Shown piece after piece: positions 8,873-16,589 of a DNA stretch of 64,000 nucleotides. Numbering within the stretch: position 1 is the first letter of the stretch; each line of letters opens with the position of its first letter. Under the pieces are notes generated by a model. That model worked only from the letters and a program-made list of their open reading frames with translations. It did not search any database and was not told the DNA's origin. The DNA comes from Flavobacterium saccharophilum. GTDB taxonomy: Bacteria > Bacteroidota > Bacteroidia > Flavobacteriales > Flavobacteriaceae. Location: contig NZ_FRBY01000008.1 of the NCBI RefSeq assembly GCF_900142735.1, forward strand, positions 1 through 64,000, in the 5' to 3' direction. The translations under genes and the position numbers were made by a program.

Positions 8873-9932
8873 CTCCATCAAAGTTGATAGAGGCTAATTG
8901 CATCAAACATAATTCGACCAAAAGACGTTGGTTTTGACTTAGTTTGTATTTTAAATCGCAATCGTTGGCAATGTCAATTCCTTTTAATAAAAAGTCCTGA
9001 GAACATTTTTGAGCCTGAACACCATACATTTGTTGTGCTTGCTCGCCAACTTCAAGTAAACTCAAAGTTGCAGGCGTTTTGCTTACCAATAAATCTCTAA
9101 AGTGCGAAGCCAGACCAGCAATAAAATGATGTCCGTCAAAACCTTTTGCCAGAATATCATTGTAAGCCAGTAAAAGATCCGGAATCTTATTTTCTAAAAG
9201 TAAATCGGTAATGCTGATGTAAGTTTCGTAATCTAAAACGTTTAGGTTTTCAGTTACGGCCTGACGCGTTAAATTAGTTCCGCAATAGGAAACTACACGG
9301 TCAAAAATAGATAAAGCGTCACGCATGGCACCATCTGCTTTTTGGGCGATAATGTGCAAAGCATCGTCTTCAAAATTGATTCCCTGACTTGTTGCAACTT
9401 CTGCCAAATGTTCTTTAGCATCTTTTACCGTAATTCTTTTGAAATCAAATATCTGGCAACGAGATAAAATCGTTGGAATAATCTTGTGTTTCTCTGTTGT
9501 TGCTAAAATGAAAATAGCATGTTTTGGCGGTTCTTCTAATGTTTTCAAAAAAGCATTAAAAGCTGCCGAAGACAACATATGAACCTCGTCAATAATATAG
9601 ACTTTGTATTGCCCGGTTTGTGGCGGGATTCGAACCTGATCAATAAGGTTACGAATATCATCAACCGAGTTATTTGAAGCCGCATCTAACTCAAAAACGT
9701 TAAAAGCAAAATCTTCATTTGGATCATCATATCCTGGCTGATTTATTTTACGGGCCAAAATACGTGCACAGGTCGTTTTTCCAACACCACGTGGTCCTGT
9801 GAATAAAAGGGCAGAAGCAAGATGGTTGCTATCAATAGCATTCAACAAAGTGTTGGTAATGGCTTTCTGACCTACAACATCCTTAAAGGTCTGTGGGCGA
9901 TATTTACGAGCCGATACTACAAATTGTTCCAT
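8847..9932 (-). CDS. dnaX: DNA polymerase III gamma/tau, clamp-loader part
   Basis: A 361-residue zero-frame product covering the AAA+ clamp-loader domains I-III. The Walker A is GPRGVGKTTCARILA, the Walker B IIDEVHMLS, sensor 1 lies in ATTEKHKIIPTILSRC with its arginine finger, and ELDAASNNSVDDIR is present. The four zinc-module cysteines of E. coli DnaX are replaced by a KINQPGYDDPNEDF-like insert, which I believe is usual in Bacteroidetes. The frame ends at TAA 8847-8849 just after an A10 run. Termination here would give a gamma-like short form, while a one-base slip gives full-length tau. Confidence 0.93.
   Translation of the reverse strand: MEQFVVSARKYRPQTFKDVVGQKAITNTLLNAIDSNHLASALLFTGPRGVGKTTCARILARKINQPGYDDPNEDFAFNVFELDAASNNSVDDIRNLIDQVRIPPQTGQYKVYIIDEVHMLSSAAFNAFLKTLEEPPKHAIFILATTEKHKIIPTILSRCQIFDFKRITVKDAKEHLAEVATSQGINFEDDALHIIAQKADGAMRDALSIFDRVVSYCGTNLTRQAVTENLNVLDYETYISITDLLLENKIPDLLLAYNDILAKGFDGHHFIAGLASHFRDLLVSKTPATLSLLEVGEQAQQMYGVQAQKCSQDFLLKGIDIANDCDLKYKLSQNQRLLVELCLMQLASINFDGEKKKLSNS
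8863..8872 (-). other. A10 slippery run: candidate dnaX frameshift/slippage site
   Basis: On the coding (minus) strand the sequence is GGA GAA AAA AAA AAG TTG AGC. Slipping back one base, or one extra A in the mRNA, gives GAA AAA AAA AAA GTT GAG CAA TTC and enters the open tau frame. The zero frame ends five codons after the run. dnaX is the classic bacterial gene using a poly-A slip: -1 ribosomal frameshifting in E. coli, transcriptional slippage in Thermus. I see no convincing stem-loop just downstream, which favours transcriptional slippage. A sequencing error in the homopolymer is the main alternative. Confidence 0.7.
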
Positions 9933-10092
9933 ATTCTATTTTATTCGATAGCAAATATAGGGTATAATTTAATGATTTGAAAATTTAAAAAATGAAAGAT
10001 TTTAAGTGTTTTGAATATCAGAAAGTAAGGTCTTGTTATTTAAAATTTAAATTAAAAAATAACAATATTACTCTTGTCAAATGGATTTCAAA

Positions 10093-10326
10093 TTACTTAG
10101 ATGCGTCTTTTTTTTCTTTAAAATTATTCTTTCTAAGATTCATTCCGTAAGTATAATTTGTAGAAAGAATTACATCATTGCAGTCAAAATGTTTTATGAC
10201 CCCATTTTCTTGCAAGGCGACAACCCAACAAGTATTCTGATGCATTCCGTAATCAATAAGAAAAATAGCCTGACCGGTTCCGAGCGGTGTTTCGACTAAT
10301 ATAGAAGGTTTTAATTGATGTATCAT
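10093..10326 (-). CDS. Small conserved hypothetical protein
   Basis: A 77-residue soluble protein with a compact beta-rich core (SILVETPLGTGQAIFLIDYG, CWVVALQENGVIKHFDCND) and a lysine-rich tail. There is no signal peptide or membrane segment. The regular alternation of hydrophobic and polar residues argues for a real, probably single-domain barrel protein. It lies alone behind the dnaX promoter region. I do not assign a function. Confidence 0.72.
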   Translation of the reverse strand: MIHQLKPSILVETPLGTGQAIFLIDYGMHQNTCWVVALQENGVIKHFDCNDVILSTNYTYGMNLRKNNFKEKKDASK

Positions 10327-10457
10327 AATTTCTAATTTTCGTAAAAGTACATTTACTTAGAAACAAGGAAGTTATATGATTATTGGAATGCTTTACAGAA
10401 TTCCTTTTTCGAAAAATACGGACACCAAATGTTCGCCCCTGATTATTTAGACTAATA

Positions 10458-10550
10458 TTTTAGTTTACAGTCTCAGTCATAGTTTTCAGTCTTGATATTT
10501 GATATCACGGACTTAAAACTGTGACTCTATACAGCTACTGTAAACTAAAA
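10458..10550. repeat. Intergenic inverted repeat, 14-bp perfect arms
   Basis: TTTTAGTTTACAGT at 10458-10471 is exactly complementary to ACTGTAAACTAAAA at 10537-10550. The centre holds further imperfect complementarity (CAGTCATAGTTTT against AAAACTGTGACT). It lies in the 320-bp gap between the 77-residue protein and the BON lipoprotein, upstream of the latter. It looks like a dispersed hairpin repeat rather than a terminator, since no protein gene ends immediately before it. Confidence 0.7.
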
Positions 10551-10647
10551 AAAACTGGAAATAATATAAATTTGATAACATAATTGTGTAAAATGTTGAT
10601 TTTTAATTTTTTAACTTTAAAAGTTACTAAACTAAAAAAATATCATT

Positions 10648-11130
10648 ATGAAAATTAAATCAATTTTATTAGGAATGAGCTTTGCTTTTCTGTTGGTCGC
10701 CTGTGGTCCTAAAGACGCAGATATTGAAAAGGAAATAGATGCAAAAATTAGTGGCCTGCCGGGAGTTGATGTCACGGTTGTAAAAGGTGTTGCTACGATT
10801 TCGGGTACTTGTCAGGATGATAGCGTTAAACAAAATGCAGAAAGTATTGTAAAAGGAGTTAAAGGCGTTAGATCGGTGGTGAATAACTGCGAGATTATAG
10901 CTCCGGAACCTGTAGCGGCCGAACCTGCTCCGGTTGAAATTAATCCGGATACTGTTTTAACAACTTCGGTTAATGAGGTGGTGAAAGCTTATAATGGTGT
11001 TAGTGCAACTGTTGCTAATGGTGTCGTAACACTTACAGGAGAAATTAAACGCAGCCAATTAGCACCATTAATTCAGAGTGTGCAGGAATTGAAACCTAAA
11101 AAAGTAGAAAACAAATTAACTATTAAATAA
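10648..11130 (+). CDS. BON-domain lipoprotein
   Basis: A 160-residue lipoprotein. The signal peptide ends in the lipobox LLVACG, so Cys-19 is the likely lipidated residue. Two BON-like repeats follow: residues about 25-85 (ISGLPGVDVTVVKGVATISG...VKGVRSVVNN) and about 105-160 (YNGVSATVANGVVTLTGEI), separated by a Pro/Ala/Glu linker. BON domains are thought to bind membranes or phospholipids, as in OsmY. The next gene, 7 bp downstream, has a short BON-like stretch plus LysM, so the pair probably acts together in the envelope. The exact role is unknown. Confidence 0.88.
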   Translation: MKIKSILLGMSFAFLLVACGPKDADIEKEIDAKISGLPGVDVTVVKGVATISGTCQDDSVKQNAESIVKGVKGVRSVVNNCEIIAPEPVAAEPAPVEINPDTVLTTSVNEVVKAYNGVSATVANGVVTLTGEIKRSQLAPLIQSVQELKPKKVENKLTIK

Positions 11131-11137
11131 TGATGTT

Positions 11138-11509
11138 ATGAGTTTACAAGAGAAATACAAAGAGTTAACAGACTTGGCTTCTTCTTTGGGTGTAGCAAAT
11201 TTACAAGTTAGAGAACAGGATAATGTATTGTATATTGATGGTACGGCAAAATCTGCAGCTGATAAAGAGAAACTTTGGGATAGTTACGGAACATTAGATC
11301 CTGATTACAGATCGGCTGATGTGGTGATGAATATTGAAGTTACCGAAGGAACAACTACTGAATATACAGTTAAAAGTGGCGATTCTTTGTCAAAAATAGG
11401 AAAAGATCATGGTGTTTCATGGCAGGATATTTTTGAAGCCAATAAAGATATTATTAAAAATCCAGACCTGATTCAGCCGGGTTGGAAATTGAAGATACCA
11501 ACTTCGTAA
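11138..11509 (+). CDS. LysM-domain protein with BON-like N-terminus
   Basis: A 123-residue protein. Residues about 1-70 resemble a BON fold (LQVREQDNVLYIDGTAKSAADKEKLWD, DVVMNIEV). Residues about 74-122 are a LysM domain (EYTVKSGDSLSKIGKDHG, IQPGWKLKIP) that binds peptidoglycan or other N-acetylglucosamine polymers. There is no signal peptide. This BON-LysM order is that of E. coli Kbp/YgaU, a potassium-binding protein. It overlaps functionally with the upstream BON lipoprotein, 7 bp away in the same operon. The Kbp comparison is suggestive; potassium binding is not shown by sequence alone. Confidence 0.88.
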   Translation: MSLQEKYKELTDLASSLGVANLQVREQDNVLYIDGTAKSAADKEKLWDSYGTLDPDYRSADVVMNIEVTEGTTTEYTVKSGDSLSKIGKDHGVSWQDIFEANKDIIKNPDLIQPGWKLKIPTS

Positions 11510-11529
11510 TTTAGTTGCGAAGTGTTTTG

Positions 11530-11560
11530 AAAGTCTGTCATTTTATGATGGACTTTTTTT
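11530..11560 (+). terminator. Rho-independent terminator after the LysM gene
   Basis: Arms AAAGTCTGTCAT (11530-11541) and ATGATGGACTTT (11545-11556), with one G-T pair and one mismatch, are followed by a T-run. It lies 20 bp after the LysM stop codon. Confidence 0.75.
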
Positions 11561-11635
11561 GTTTTAACCGCTTTACTTAACCGCAAAGAGCGCAAGGGCT
11601 TTACGCGAAGTTCGCTAAGTATTTTATTCTCATTT

Positions 11636-11720
11636 TTGTCATTTCGAGGAACGAGAAATCACATTACGGATTTACAGTTCGTACGCTCTGAATGTGATTT
11701 CTCGTTCCTCGAAATGACAA
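11636..11720. repeat. Perfect 30-bp inverted repeat (GTCATTTCGAGGAACGAG family)
   Basis: The 30 bases at 11636-11665 are exactly complementary to 11691-11720, around a 25-base centre. The arm core is GTCATTTCGAGGAACGAG then AAATCACATT. Related elements are at 25467-25559 and 32818-32924, and half an arm (ATCCTGAGTGGAGTCGAAGG) at about 31974-31995. It has no open frame or target-site duplication that I can see. It behaves like a dispersed non-autonomous repeat of MITE or REP type. Confidence 0.88.
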
Positions 11721-11731
11721 GATTATTAACT

Positions 11732-11828
11732 TCTTTTGAAACTGAGTGCCCTAGCCCTGATGGGAGGGAAAATCCTTTTGTGGTGGGGTTCACCACAAAA
11801 GATTTGGAAGGACAGCAGGATTAGCTCC
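11732..11828 (+). ncRNA. Structured RNA-like element, copy A
   Basis: The element starts with TTCTTTTGAAA, then GAGTGCCCTAGCCCTGATGG. It has a central hairpin (CTTTTGTGGTG, loop, CACCACAAAAG) and closes with GGACAGCAGGATTAGCTCC. CCTG/CAGG and AGC/GCT can pair as an outer stem with a small bulge. A second copy, in opposite orientation at 32000-32097, has the same single-stranded parts. Its central stem, however, reads TGTGCCG/CGGCACA instead of TGTGGTG/CACCACA, a compensatory change supporting an RNA structure. The motif is reminiscent of widespread Flavobacteria elements. I cannot confirm an Rfam match. Confidence 0.6.
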
Positions 11829-11835
11829 TGAAAAA

Positions 11836-12129
11836 TCACCTACCCTTTATACTCAAATCAAATAAAAATTTTGCGGTTTCCTGATCGGAATCGGCGGAGA
11901 AACCTGCTACATAAACGCCCTTTTTGCCCGAATTCGATTTAATTCCGTATACAACTGCCTCATCGCCTGGATCTGAATCCCCTTCGTATCGATACACATG
12001 TACAATTTCAAATTTTTCAGGATTTTTTTTAATCATTTCAGAGTTTCGATTAAAATCGCATGTAAATCCTTTTTCATGAAGTTGGTCCAAAGCTTTTGAA
12101 ACAGTTGCGTAGTGATACATTCTTGTCAT
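11836..12129 (-). CDS. Small conserved protein of unknown function
   Basis: A 97-residue soluble protein starting MTRMYHYATVSKALDQLHEKGF, with FEIVHVYRYEGDSDPGDEAVVYGI and KKGVYVAGFSADSD. There are no membrane segments. Similar short Flavobacterium proteins carry a doubtful phosphoribosylpyrophosphate synthetase label in databases, but nothing here resembles a PRPP synthetase (no PP-loop or flexible-loop motif, far too short). It may bind a nucleic acid or small molecule; the function is unknown. It is convergent with structured RNA copy A, whose end lies 7 bp from its stop. Confidence 0.78.
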   Translation of the reverse strand: MTRMYHYATVSKALDQLHEKGFTCDFNRNSEMIKKNPEKFEIVHVYRYEGDSDPGDEAVVYGIKSNSGKKGVYVAGFSADSDQETAKFLFDLSIKGR

Positions 12130-12243
12130 GATAATTGATTTAAAAATTAAGGATTTTAAAGGTAACCAATTTAAAATTAAATTATTATGAAAAATTTATA
12201 AAAATCGGAAATTTAAATGGCTGATTCTTCGTTGATAAATCGC

Positions 12244-12251
12244 TACTTTTG
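12244..12251 (+). promoter_or_regulatory. -7 box of the rnpB promoter
   Basis: TACTTTTG fits the Bacteroidetes TAnnTTTG -7 element. It ends 5 bases before the predicted 5' end of RNase P RNA, the expected spacing to a start site. The -33 element is not clear. Confidence 0.65.
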
Positions 12252-12255
12252 CACC

Positions 12256-12562
12256 GCAGACCGCCTTATCGTCGCTCAATTCGTTGGGGGGAGGAAAGTC
12301 CGGACACCACAGAGAAGCATAGCGGGTAACACCCGTCGGCGTTAGAAATGGCGCAAGGACAAGTGCAACAGAAAGTATGTACAGGTAATGCTGTAGTGAA
12401 ACCAGGTAAACTCTATGCGGTGAAATACCAAGTATATCAGCATTTAAGGGCTTCTCGTCCGTTGTTGAAGGGTAGGTAGCTTGAGTCCAGTAGTAATGCT
12501 GGATCTAGATAAATGATAAGGCCCTGATTTATCAGGGACAGAATCCGGCTTATAGGTCTGCA
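12256..12562 (+). ncRNA. rnpB: RNase P RNA (type A)
   Basis: The catalytic RNA of ribonuclease P, which matures tRNA 5' ends. The universal signature GAGGAAAGTCCGGAC is at 12291-12305 and its partner ACAGAATCCGGCTTATAG at 12538-12555. GCAGACC at 12256-12262 pairs with GGTCTGC at 12555-12561 as stem P1. The J-region sequences CGGGTAACACCCG and GAAACCAGGTAAACTC are also in place. The length of about 306 nt is slightly short but normal for Bacteroidetes. A T-run follows directly. A minus-strand reading frame across this gene is a shadow. Confidence 0.95.
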
Positions 12563-12598
12563 TTTTTTATATATTTGTGAAAGCGCTAAATCAAATTC

Positions 12599-13849
12599 AT
12601 GAATATCCCTACTCCAAACTCTTCTCCGAAAACTAAGAAAAGCACTTTTCATGCTGTAATTACCAATCTTACTTTTTGGGTTCTAATTGCCATTATTGCT
12701 GGTGTTTTGCTCGGACATTTTTCGCCCGAAAATGGTGTAAAAATGGAAATTGTCGGAAAAACATTTGTCGATATTATCAAACTATTTATAGGTCCGATTA
12801 TATTCCTGACGATTGTTTTGGGAATTTCCGGAATGGGAAATCTGAAAAAAGTAGGCAGAATTGGTGTAAAAGCTTTGTTTTATTTTGAAGTGGTTTCGAC
12901 GATTTCATTAGCAATTGGGGTTGGCGTTGCTTATTTCTTTCAGCCCGGTAAAATTGACAAATCAGGTTTGGCTTTGCAGGATGCAAGCAAATACACGAAT
13001 CATGCTGCGGAGAATTTTTCGTGGCTGCAGTTTTTCCTTTCTAATTTTACATTACAGGTTTTGTTGGCTGCAATTGTTTGCGGAATCGCCTTGAATTTTT
13101 ATCAAAAGAGAGAACAGACTATTTTGGTTTTAGAACGTTTCTCGAATGTAGTTTTCCTCGGATTGAAATATGTAATGTACTTGGCTCCAATTGGTGCTTT
13201 TGGAGGAATGGCTTATACCATTGGAAAATTCGGGTTGCAAACTTTGATTCCACTAGGAAAATTAATGCTTTGCGTTTATTTGACGATGGCTTTATTTGTC
13301 TTCATGATTTTGGGAACTATTCTAAGATATTATAAAATCAATATCCTTTCGATTCTAAAATACATCAAAGAAGAACTTTTATTGGTTTTGGGAACATCTT
13401 CTTCTGAAGCGGCTTTACCAAGCATAATGGTAAAACTGGAACAAATGGGCTGCAGTAAATCGGTAGTAGGTTTGGTGATTCCGACCGGCTATTCTTTTAA
13501 TTTGGACGGAACTTCAATTTACTTGTCAATGTCGGTGATATTCCTTGCTCAATTATATGATGTGCATTTGAGTTTTGCTGAGATTTTGAGCGTAATTGGG
13601 ATCTTGATGATTACTTCGAAAGGTGCGGCAGGCGTAACCGGAAGCGGATTTATTGTTTTGGCTTCGACCTTGACAGCCATTCATAAAATTCCGGTTGAAG
13701 GTTTGGCTTTTTTACTGGGCGTTGATAAATTTATGAGTGAAGCAAGAGCAATTACAAACATAATTGGAAATACAGTTGCCACAATTGTAATTTCGAAAAC
13801 AGAGCATGATTTTACGGAATTGAATTTGGAACCTGTTATTGAGGAGTAG
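12599..13849 (+). CDS. Dicarboxylate/amino acid:cation symporter (DctA/GltP family)
   Basis: A 416-residue transporter of the glutamate/dicarboxylate:cation (DAACS) family. It has about eight transmembrane helices plus re-entrant loops. The serine-rich loop SSSEAALPSIMVKLE and the substrate and cation motif GYSFNLDGTSIYLSM are complete, as is KGAAGVTGSGFIVLAS. Family members take up glutamate, aspartate or C4-dicarboxylates with protons or sodium. The start ATG lies 37 bp after the RNase P RNA end, and a short polar N-terminus precedes the first helix. The exact substrate cannot be fixed from sequence. Confidence 0.92.
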   Translation: MNIPTPNSSPKTKKSTFHAVITNLTFWVLIAIIAGVLLGHFSPENGVKMEIVGKTFVDIIKLFIGPIIFLTIVLGISGMGNLKKVGRIGVKALFYFEVVSTISLAIGVGVAYFFQPGKIDKSGLALQDASKYTNHAAENFSWLQFFLSNFTLQVLLAAIVCGIALNFYQKREQTILVLERFSNVVFLGLKYVMYLAPIGAFGGMAYTIGKFGLQTLIPLGKLMLCVYLTMALFVFMILGTILRYYKINILSILKYIKEELLLVLGTSSSEAALPSIMVKLEQMGCSKSVVGLVIPTGYSFNLDGTSIYLSMSVIFLAQLYDVHLSFAEILSVIGILMITSKGAAGVTGSGFIVLASTLTAIHKIPVEGLAFLLGVDKFMSEARAITNIIGNTVATIVISKTEHDFTELNLEPVIEE

Positions 13850-13962
13850 TTTTGGCACACGGATGAAACGGATTTAAACGGATTTGTACTGTTTTTTGTT
13901 TTGTTTTTTTATTATCGCAGCTAGTTGGAATTTGGAATTTAAGAATTGGAATTTTAAATATT

Positions 13963-14877
13963 ATGATAAGAATTGGAATTTTAGGACTTGGTGGAGTAGG
14001 AGGATATTTCGGTGGACTTTTGGCGAAAGCGTATTATAATTCAACTGAAGTTGAAGTTGTCTTTATTGCCAGAGGCGCAACAAAAGAAGCCATCGCGGAG
14101 AACGGATTGAAAATTATCAACGACGATTCTGAAGTGATAGCGTATCCAAAATTGGTTTCGAATAATCCAGATGAAATTGGTGTTTTAGATTATTTAATTT
14201 GTGCTACCAAAACCTATGATATTGAAGAAAGTTTGCTTTCGTTGCAAAAATGCATCACTCCAAAAACTGTAATTCTTCCTTTATACAATGGTGTTGATGC
14301 GCCAGAACGTATCCAGAAAATATTTCCTGAAAATGATATTTTACAAGGCTGTGTTTATATTGTTTCGATGATTGCCTCACCGGGAACAATTCGCAGGTTA
14401 GGATTTTATGAAAAACTGTTTTTTGGTTCAAAAACCACTTCAATTGATAAATTAGAAGAACTGCAAAACATCCTTCAAAAAGCGAAGATTGAAAGTTATT
14501 TGGTAGATAATATTGAAGAAACGGTTTGGGAGAAATTTATTTTTATTTCGGCTTTGGCTTCAGCGACTTCTTACCTAAATCAGAATATTGGTGAAATTCA
14601 AAAGAAAAAGAAATCTATGAAGGTTTATGTAGAATTACTTCATGAAATTGAATCAGTTGCCAAAGCAAAAGGATTGCAATTGCCTGATGATATTGTGGGT
14701 AAAACTATTATTAAGCTTGAAAAATCGCCTAAAGAAGCGACTTCATCCATGCACAGAGATTTACTGGCAAATCGAAATACAGAAGCAACTTCGTTGACAC
14801 AATTTGTAGTCAACGAAGGTTTAAAATATGGTGTTACGACTCCTCTTTATGAAAAGATCGCAAATGCATTATTGTAA
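13963..14877 (+). CDS. panE: Ketopantoate reductase-family protein
   Basis: A 304-residue NADPH-dependent 2-dehydropantoate 2-reductase-like protein. It has the N-terminal dinucleotide motif GLGGVGGYFGG, then the family segments ICATKTYDIEESL and LPLYNGVDAPERI. The catalytic lysine is in VWEKFIFISALAS, and the C-terminal helix has SSMHRDLLANRNTE. In pantothenate synthesis the enzyme reduces ketopantoate to pantoate. Bacteria often carry several paralogues, and this one stands alone, so the exact substrate is likely but not certain. The preceding 110 bp carry the CACGGATGAAACGGATT repeat phrase. Confidence 0.85.
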   Translation: MIRIGILGLGGVGGYFGGLLAKAYYNSTEVEVVFIARGATKEAIAENGLKIINDDSEVIAYPKLVSNNPDEIGVLDYLICATKTYDIEESLLSLQKCITPKTVILPLYNGVDAPERIQKIFPENDILQGCVYIVSMIASPGTIRRLGFYEKLFFGSKTTSIDKLEELQNILQKAKIESYLVDNIEETVWEKFIFISALASATSYLNQNIGEIQKKKKSMKVYVELLHEIESVAKAKGLQLPDDIVGKTIIKLEKSPKEATSSMHRDLLANRNTEATSLTQFVVNEGLKYGVTTPLYEKIANALL

Positions 14878-14889
14878 AATTACAACCGT

Positions 14890-15084
14890 CTACGATTCGT
14901 CTTTTGTAGTTCTAACTAAACTTATTCCGGATGTAAAGAAAACGATTCCAAGGATTCCGTAAATAATTAGCGATTTAATATCTCGCTCTCCTCCTGAAGT
15001 ATCAGCAAAAATAACTGCTGTGTAAATAAGACCTACAATTCCAAGAATGGTAAGTATTCCTCCAAATAATCTTTTTAGGTTCAT
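14890..15084 (-). CDS. Small two-helix membrane protein
   Basis: A 64-residue protein with two hydrophobic helices (GGILTILGIVGLIYTAVIFA and IIYGILGIVFFTSGISLV) separated by a charged loop (SGGERDIKS). The short basic start MNLKRLF suggests cytoplasmic ends. The pattern is common in Flavobacterium genomes but has no known role. It is convergent with the ketopantoate reductase gene. Confidence 0.75.
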   Translation of the reverse strand: MNLKRLFGGILTILGIVGLIYTAVIFADTSGGERDIKSLIIYGILGIVFFTSGISLVRTTKDES

Positions 15085-15256
15085 GATTTTGATTTTTAAT
15101 GTTTATCAAATTTACTTTCTAAAAACTTTACGACTGTTATACAATTACTTAGAGAACTTATATGATTTGCAGTAGAAATCATGCGGTATAGAATCGATTG
15201 ACTTTAGGATAAAGCAGTTACTTAATATACTGTAAGAAAATTTTTTATTTTTTTAA

Positions 15257-15286
15257 TTTGATTATATTGTTTAAATGCTATTTTTG
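15257..15286 (+). promoter_or_regulatory. Consensus Bacteroidetes promoter
   Basis: TTTG at 15257-15260, an 18-base spacer and TATTTTTG at 15279-15286 match the -33/-7 consensus closely. The start site would fall about 15 bases upstream of the ATG at 15310. Confidence 0.7.
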
Positions 15287-15309
15287 CCACAACTAATTTA
15301 AAACCACCA

Positions 15310-15858
15310 ATGAAGAAAAATTACCTATTCGCTATTTTATTTGCCTTTTTATTTAATGCATCTTACGCACAGGATGAAGCAGTTACAGCTGTTCGAAAAA
15401 ATCAGTTTAAAATCAACATGTTATTTCCTGGATTTGTCTATGAACACGGATTTTCTGAAAAGAACACACTTTATTCTGAAATAGCTTTAGGTCTTGGATA
15501 TCGATATAATAGTTATCATAACGATGGAAACGTGTATCTCTTTCCGCTTATTAGTGAACAATTTCGTCATTATTATAATTTAGAAAAAAGAGCTGCTAAA
15601 GGAAAAAGAACCGCTTTTAATTCTGGAAATTATATTGCTGCAAATGCACTTTATAATTTTAAATCCATCTCAACGAATGATGATTATGGTAATTATGATT
15701 CATCATTTACTGTAGCTGCACTTTGGGGATTGCAACGTACCTACAAAGGGAAATTTAATCTGGAATTTAATATTGGACCAGGAGTGAATTTTGACCAATA
15801 CGATACAGAATTTGTACCGGTTGGAAACTTTACTTTAGGTTGGGTTCTTGGAAAATAA
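15310..15858 (+). CDS. Secreted beta-barrel-like envelope protein
   Basis: A 182-residue protein with a clear signal peptide (MKKNYLFAILFAFLFNASYAQ). The mature part has alternating amphipathic strands (KFNLEFNIGPGVNFD, NFTLGWVLGK at the end) as in small outer-membrane beta-barrels of the DUF3575/OMP type. No catalytic motif is seen. It has a strong promoter of its own and a bidirectional terminator after it, so it is a single-gene unit facing the response regulator gene. An outer-membrane location is inferred. Confidence 0.8.
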   Translation: MKKNYLFAILFAFLFNASYAQDEAVTAVRKNQFKINMLFPGFVYEHGFSEKNTLYSEIALGLGYRYNSYHNDGNVYLFPLISEQFRHYYNLEKRAAKGKRTAFNSGNYIAANALYNFKSISTNDDYGNYDSSFTVAALWGLQRTYKGKFNLEFNIGPGVNFDQYDTEFVPVGNFTLGWVLGK

Positions 15859-15867
15859 ATCTTATTT

Positions 15868-15907
15868 AAAATAGAAAAACCTTGATGTATCAAGGTTTTT
15901 CTATTTT
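15868..15907. terminator. Bidirectional terminator between convergent genes
   Basis: AAAAACCTTG and CAAGGTTTTT pair around a 6-base loop, and the stem extends with ATAG/CTAT and flanking A/T runs. It serves the beta-barrel gene on the plus strand. On the minus strand it overlaps the last codons of the response regulator. Confidence 0.85.
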
Positions 15908-16579
15908 AAATTCTAAGCCAATATTACGAACACTTTCAATTTTGATTTTAGGATCTGAATTAAAATATTTTCTAAGCCTGCTGATAAAAACATCCATACT
16001 TCGTCCTGAGAAATAATCGTCTTTTTTCCACACCGACATTAAAATTTGATCTCTCTTTAATAATTGGTTATGGTTTAGATACAAATACTCAATAAGAGAA
16101 GCTTCCATTTCTGTGAGTTGCTGAACGTGGTTTTTATTGTTGAGGGTTAATCTTTCATTATCAAAAACATAAGAGCCAATTTCAATTATATTATTTCCTT
16201 CCAGACTTCTCTTTTGTTCGATTCTCTTTAGAATATTCTGCAAACGCAAAATTAGTTCGTCGACTTCAAAAGGTTTTATGATATAATCGTCTGCACCTAG
16301 TTTTAATCCGATGATTTTATCTTCTTTTAACTTTCTTGCGGTCAGAAAAATAAATGGAATTTCGGGATTGATTGTAATTACTTTTTCGGCCAGTGAAAAT
16401 CCGTCTATTTTGGGCATCATTACATCAAAAATACAAATATCAAAAGTTTGGGTTTTAAAATAGTCTAAAGCTATTTCTCCATTTTCTGCCCAGATTACTT
16501 CGAATTGATGCAATTCTAAATATTGTTTTAAAATGGCTGCAAAATCAAAATCGTCTTCAGCTAAAAGTAGTCTTTTCAA
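15890..16579 (-). CDS. OmpR-type response regulator
   Basis: A 229-residue response regulator. The receiver domain (residues about 1-120) has the acidic pair EDD near the start, the phospho-acceptor Asp in CIFDVMMPKIDG and the conserved Lys in DDYIIKPF. The C-terminal winged helix (residues about 130-229) ends with the OmpR pattern GRSMDVFISRLRKYF and VRNIGLEF. It is 10 bp downstream of its sensor kinase gene, forming a two-component pair. The divergent outer-membrane protein gene at 18246 is a plausible target. Confidence 0.93.
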   Translation of the reverse strand: MKRLLLAEDDFDFAAILKQYLELHQFEVIWAENGEIALDYFKTQTFDICIFDVMMPKIDGFSLAEKVITINPEIPFIFLTARKLKEDKIIGLKLGADDYIIKPFEVDELILRLQNILKRIEQKRSLEGNNIIEIGSYVFDNERLTLNNKNHVQQLTEMEASLIEYLYLNHNQLLKRDQILMSVWKKDDYFSGRSMDVFISRLRKYFNSDPKIKIESVRNIGLEFKIEKP

Positions 16580-16589
16580 AATAAGGTAA

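Noticed and set aside
11836..12129. Phosphoribosylpyrophosphate synthetase label for the 97-residue protein
   Set aside because: It is far too short and lacks PRPP-synthetase motifs.
12437..12652. 71-codon minus-strand frame
   Set aside because: It overlaps RNase P RNA and the start of the symporter gene; it is a shadow.
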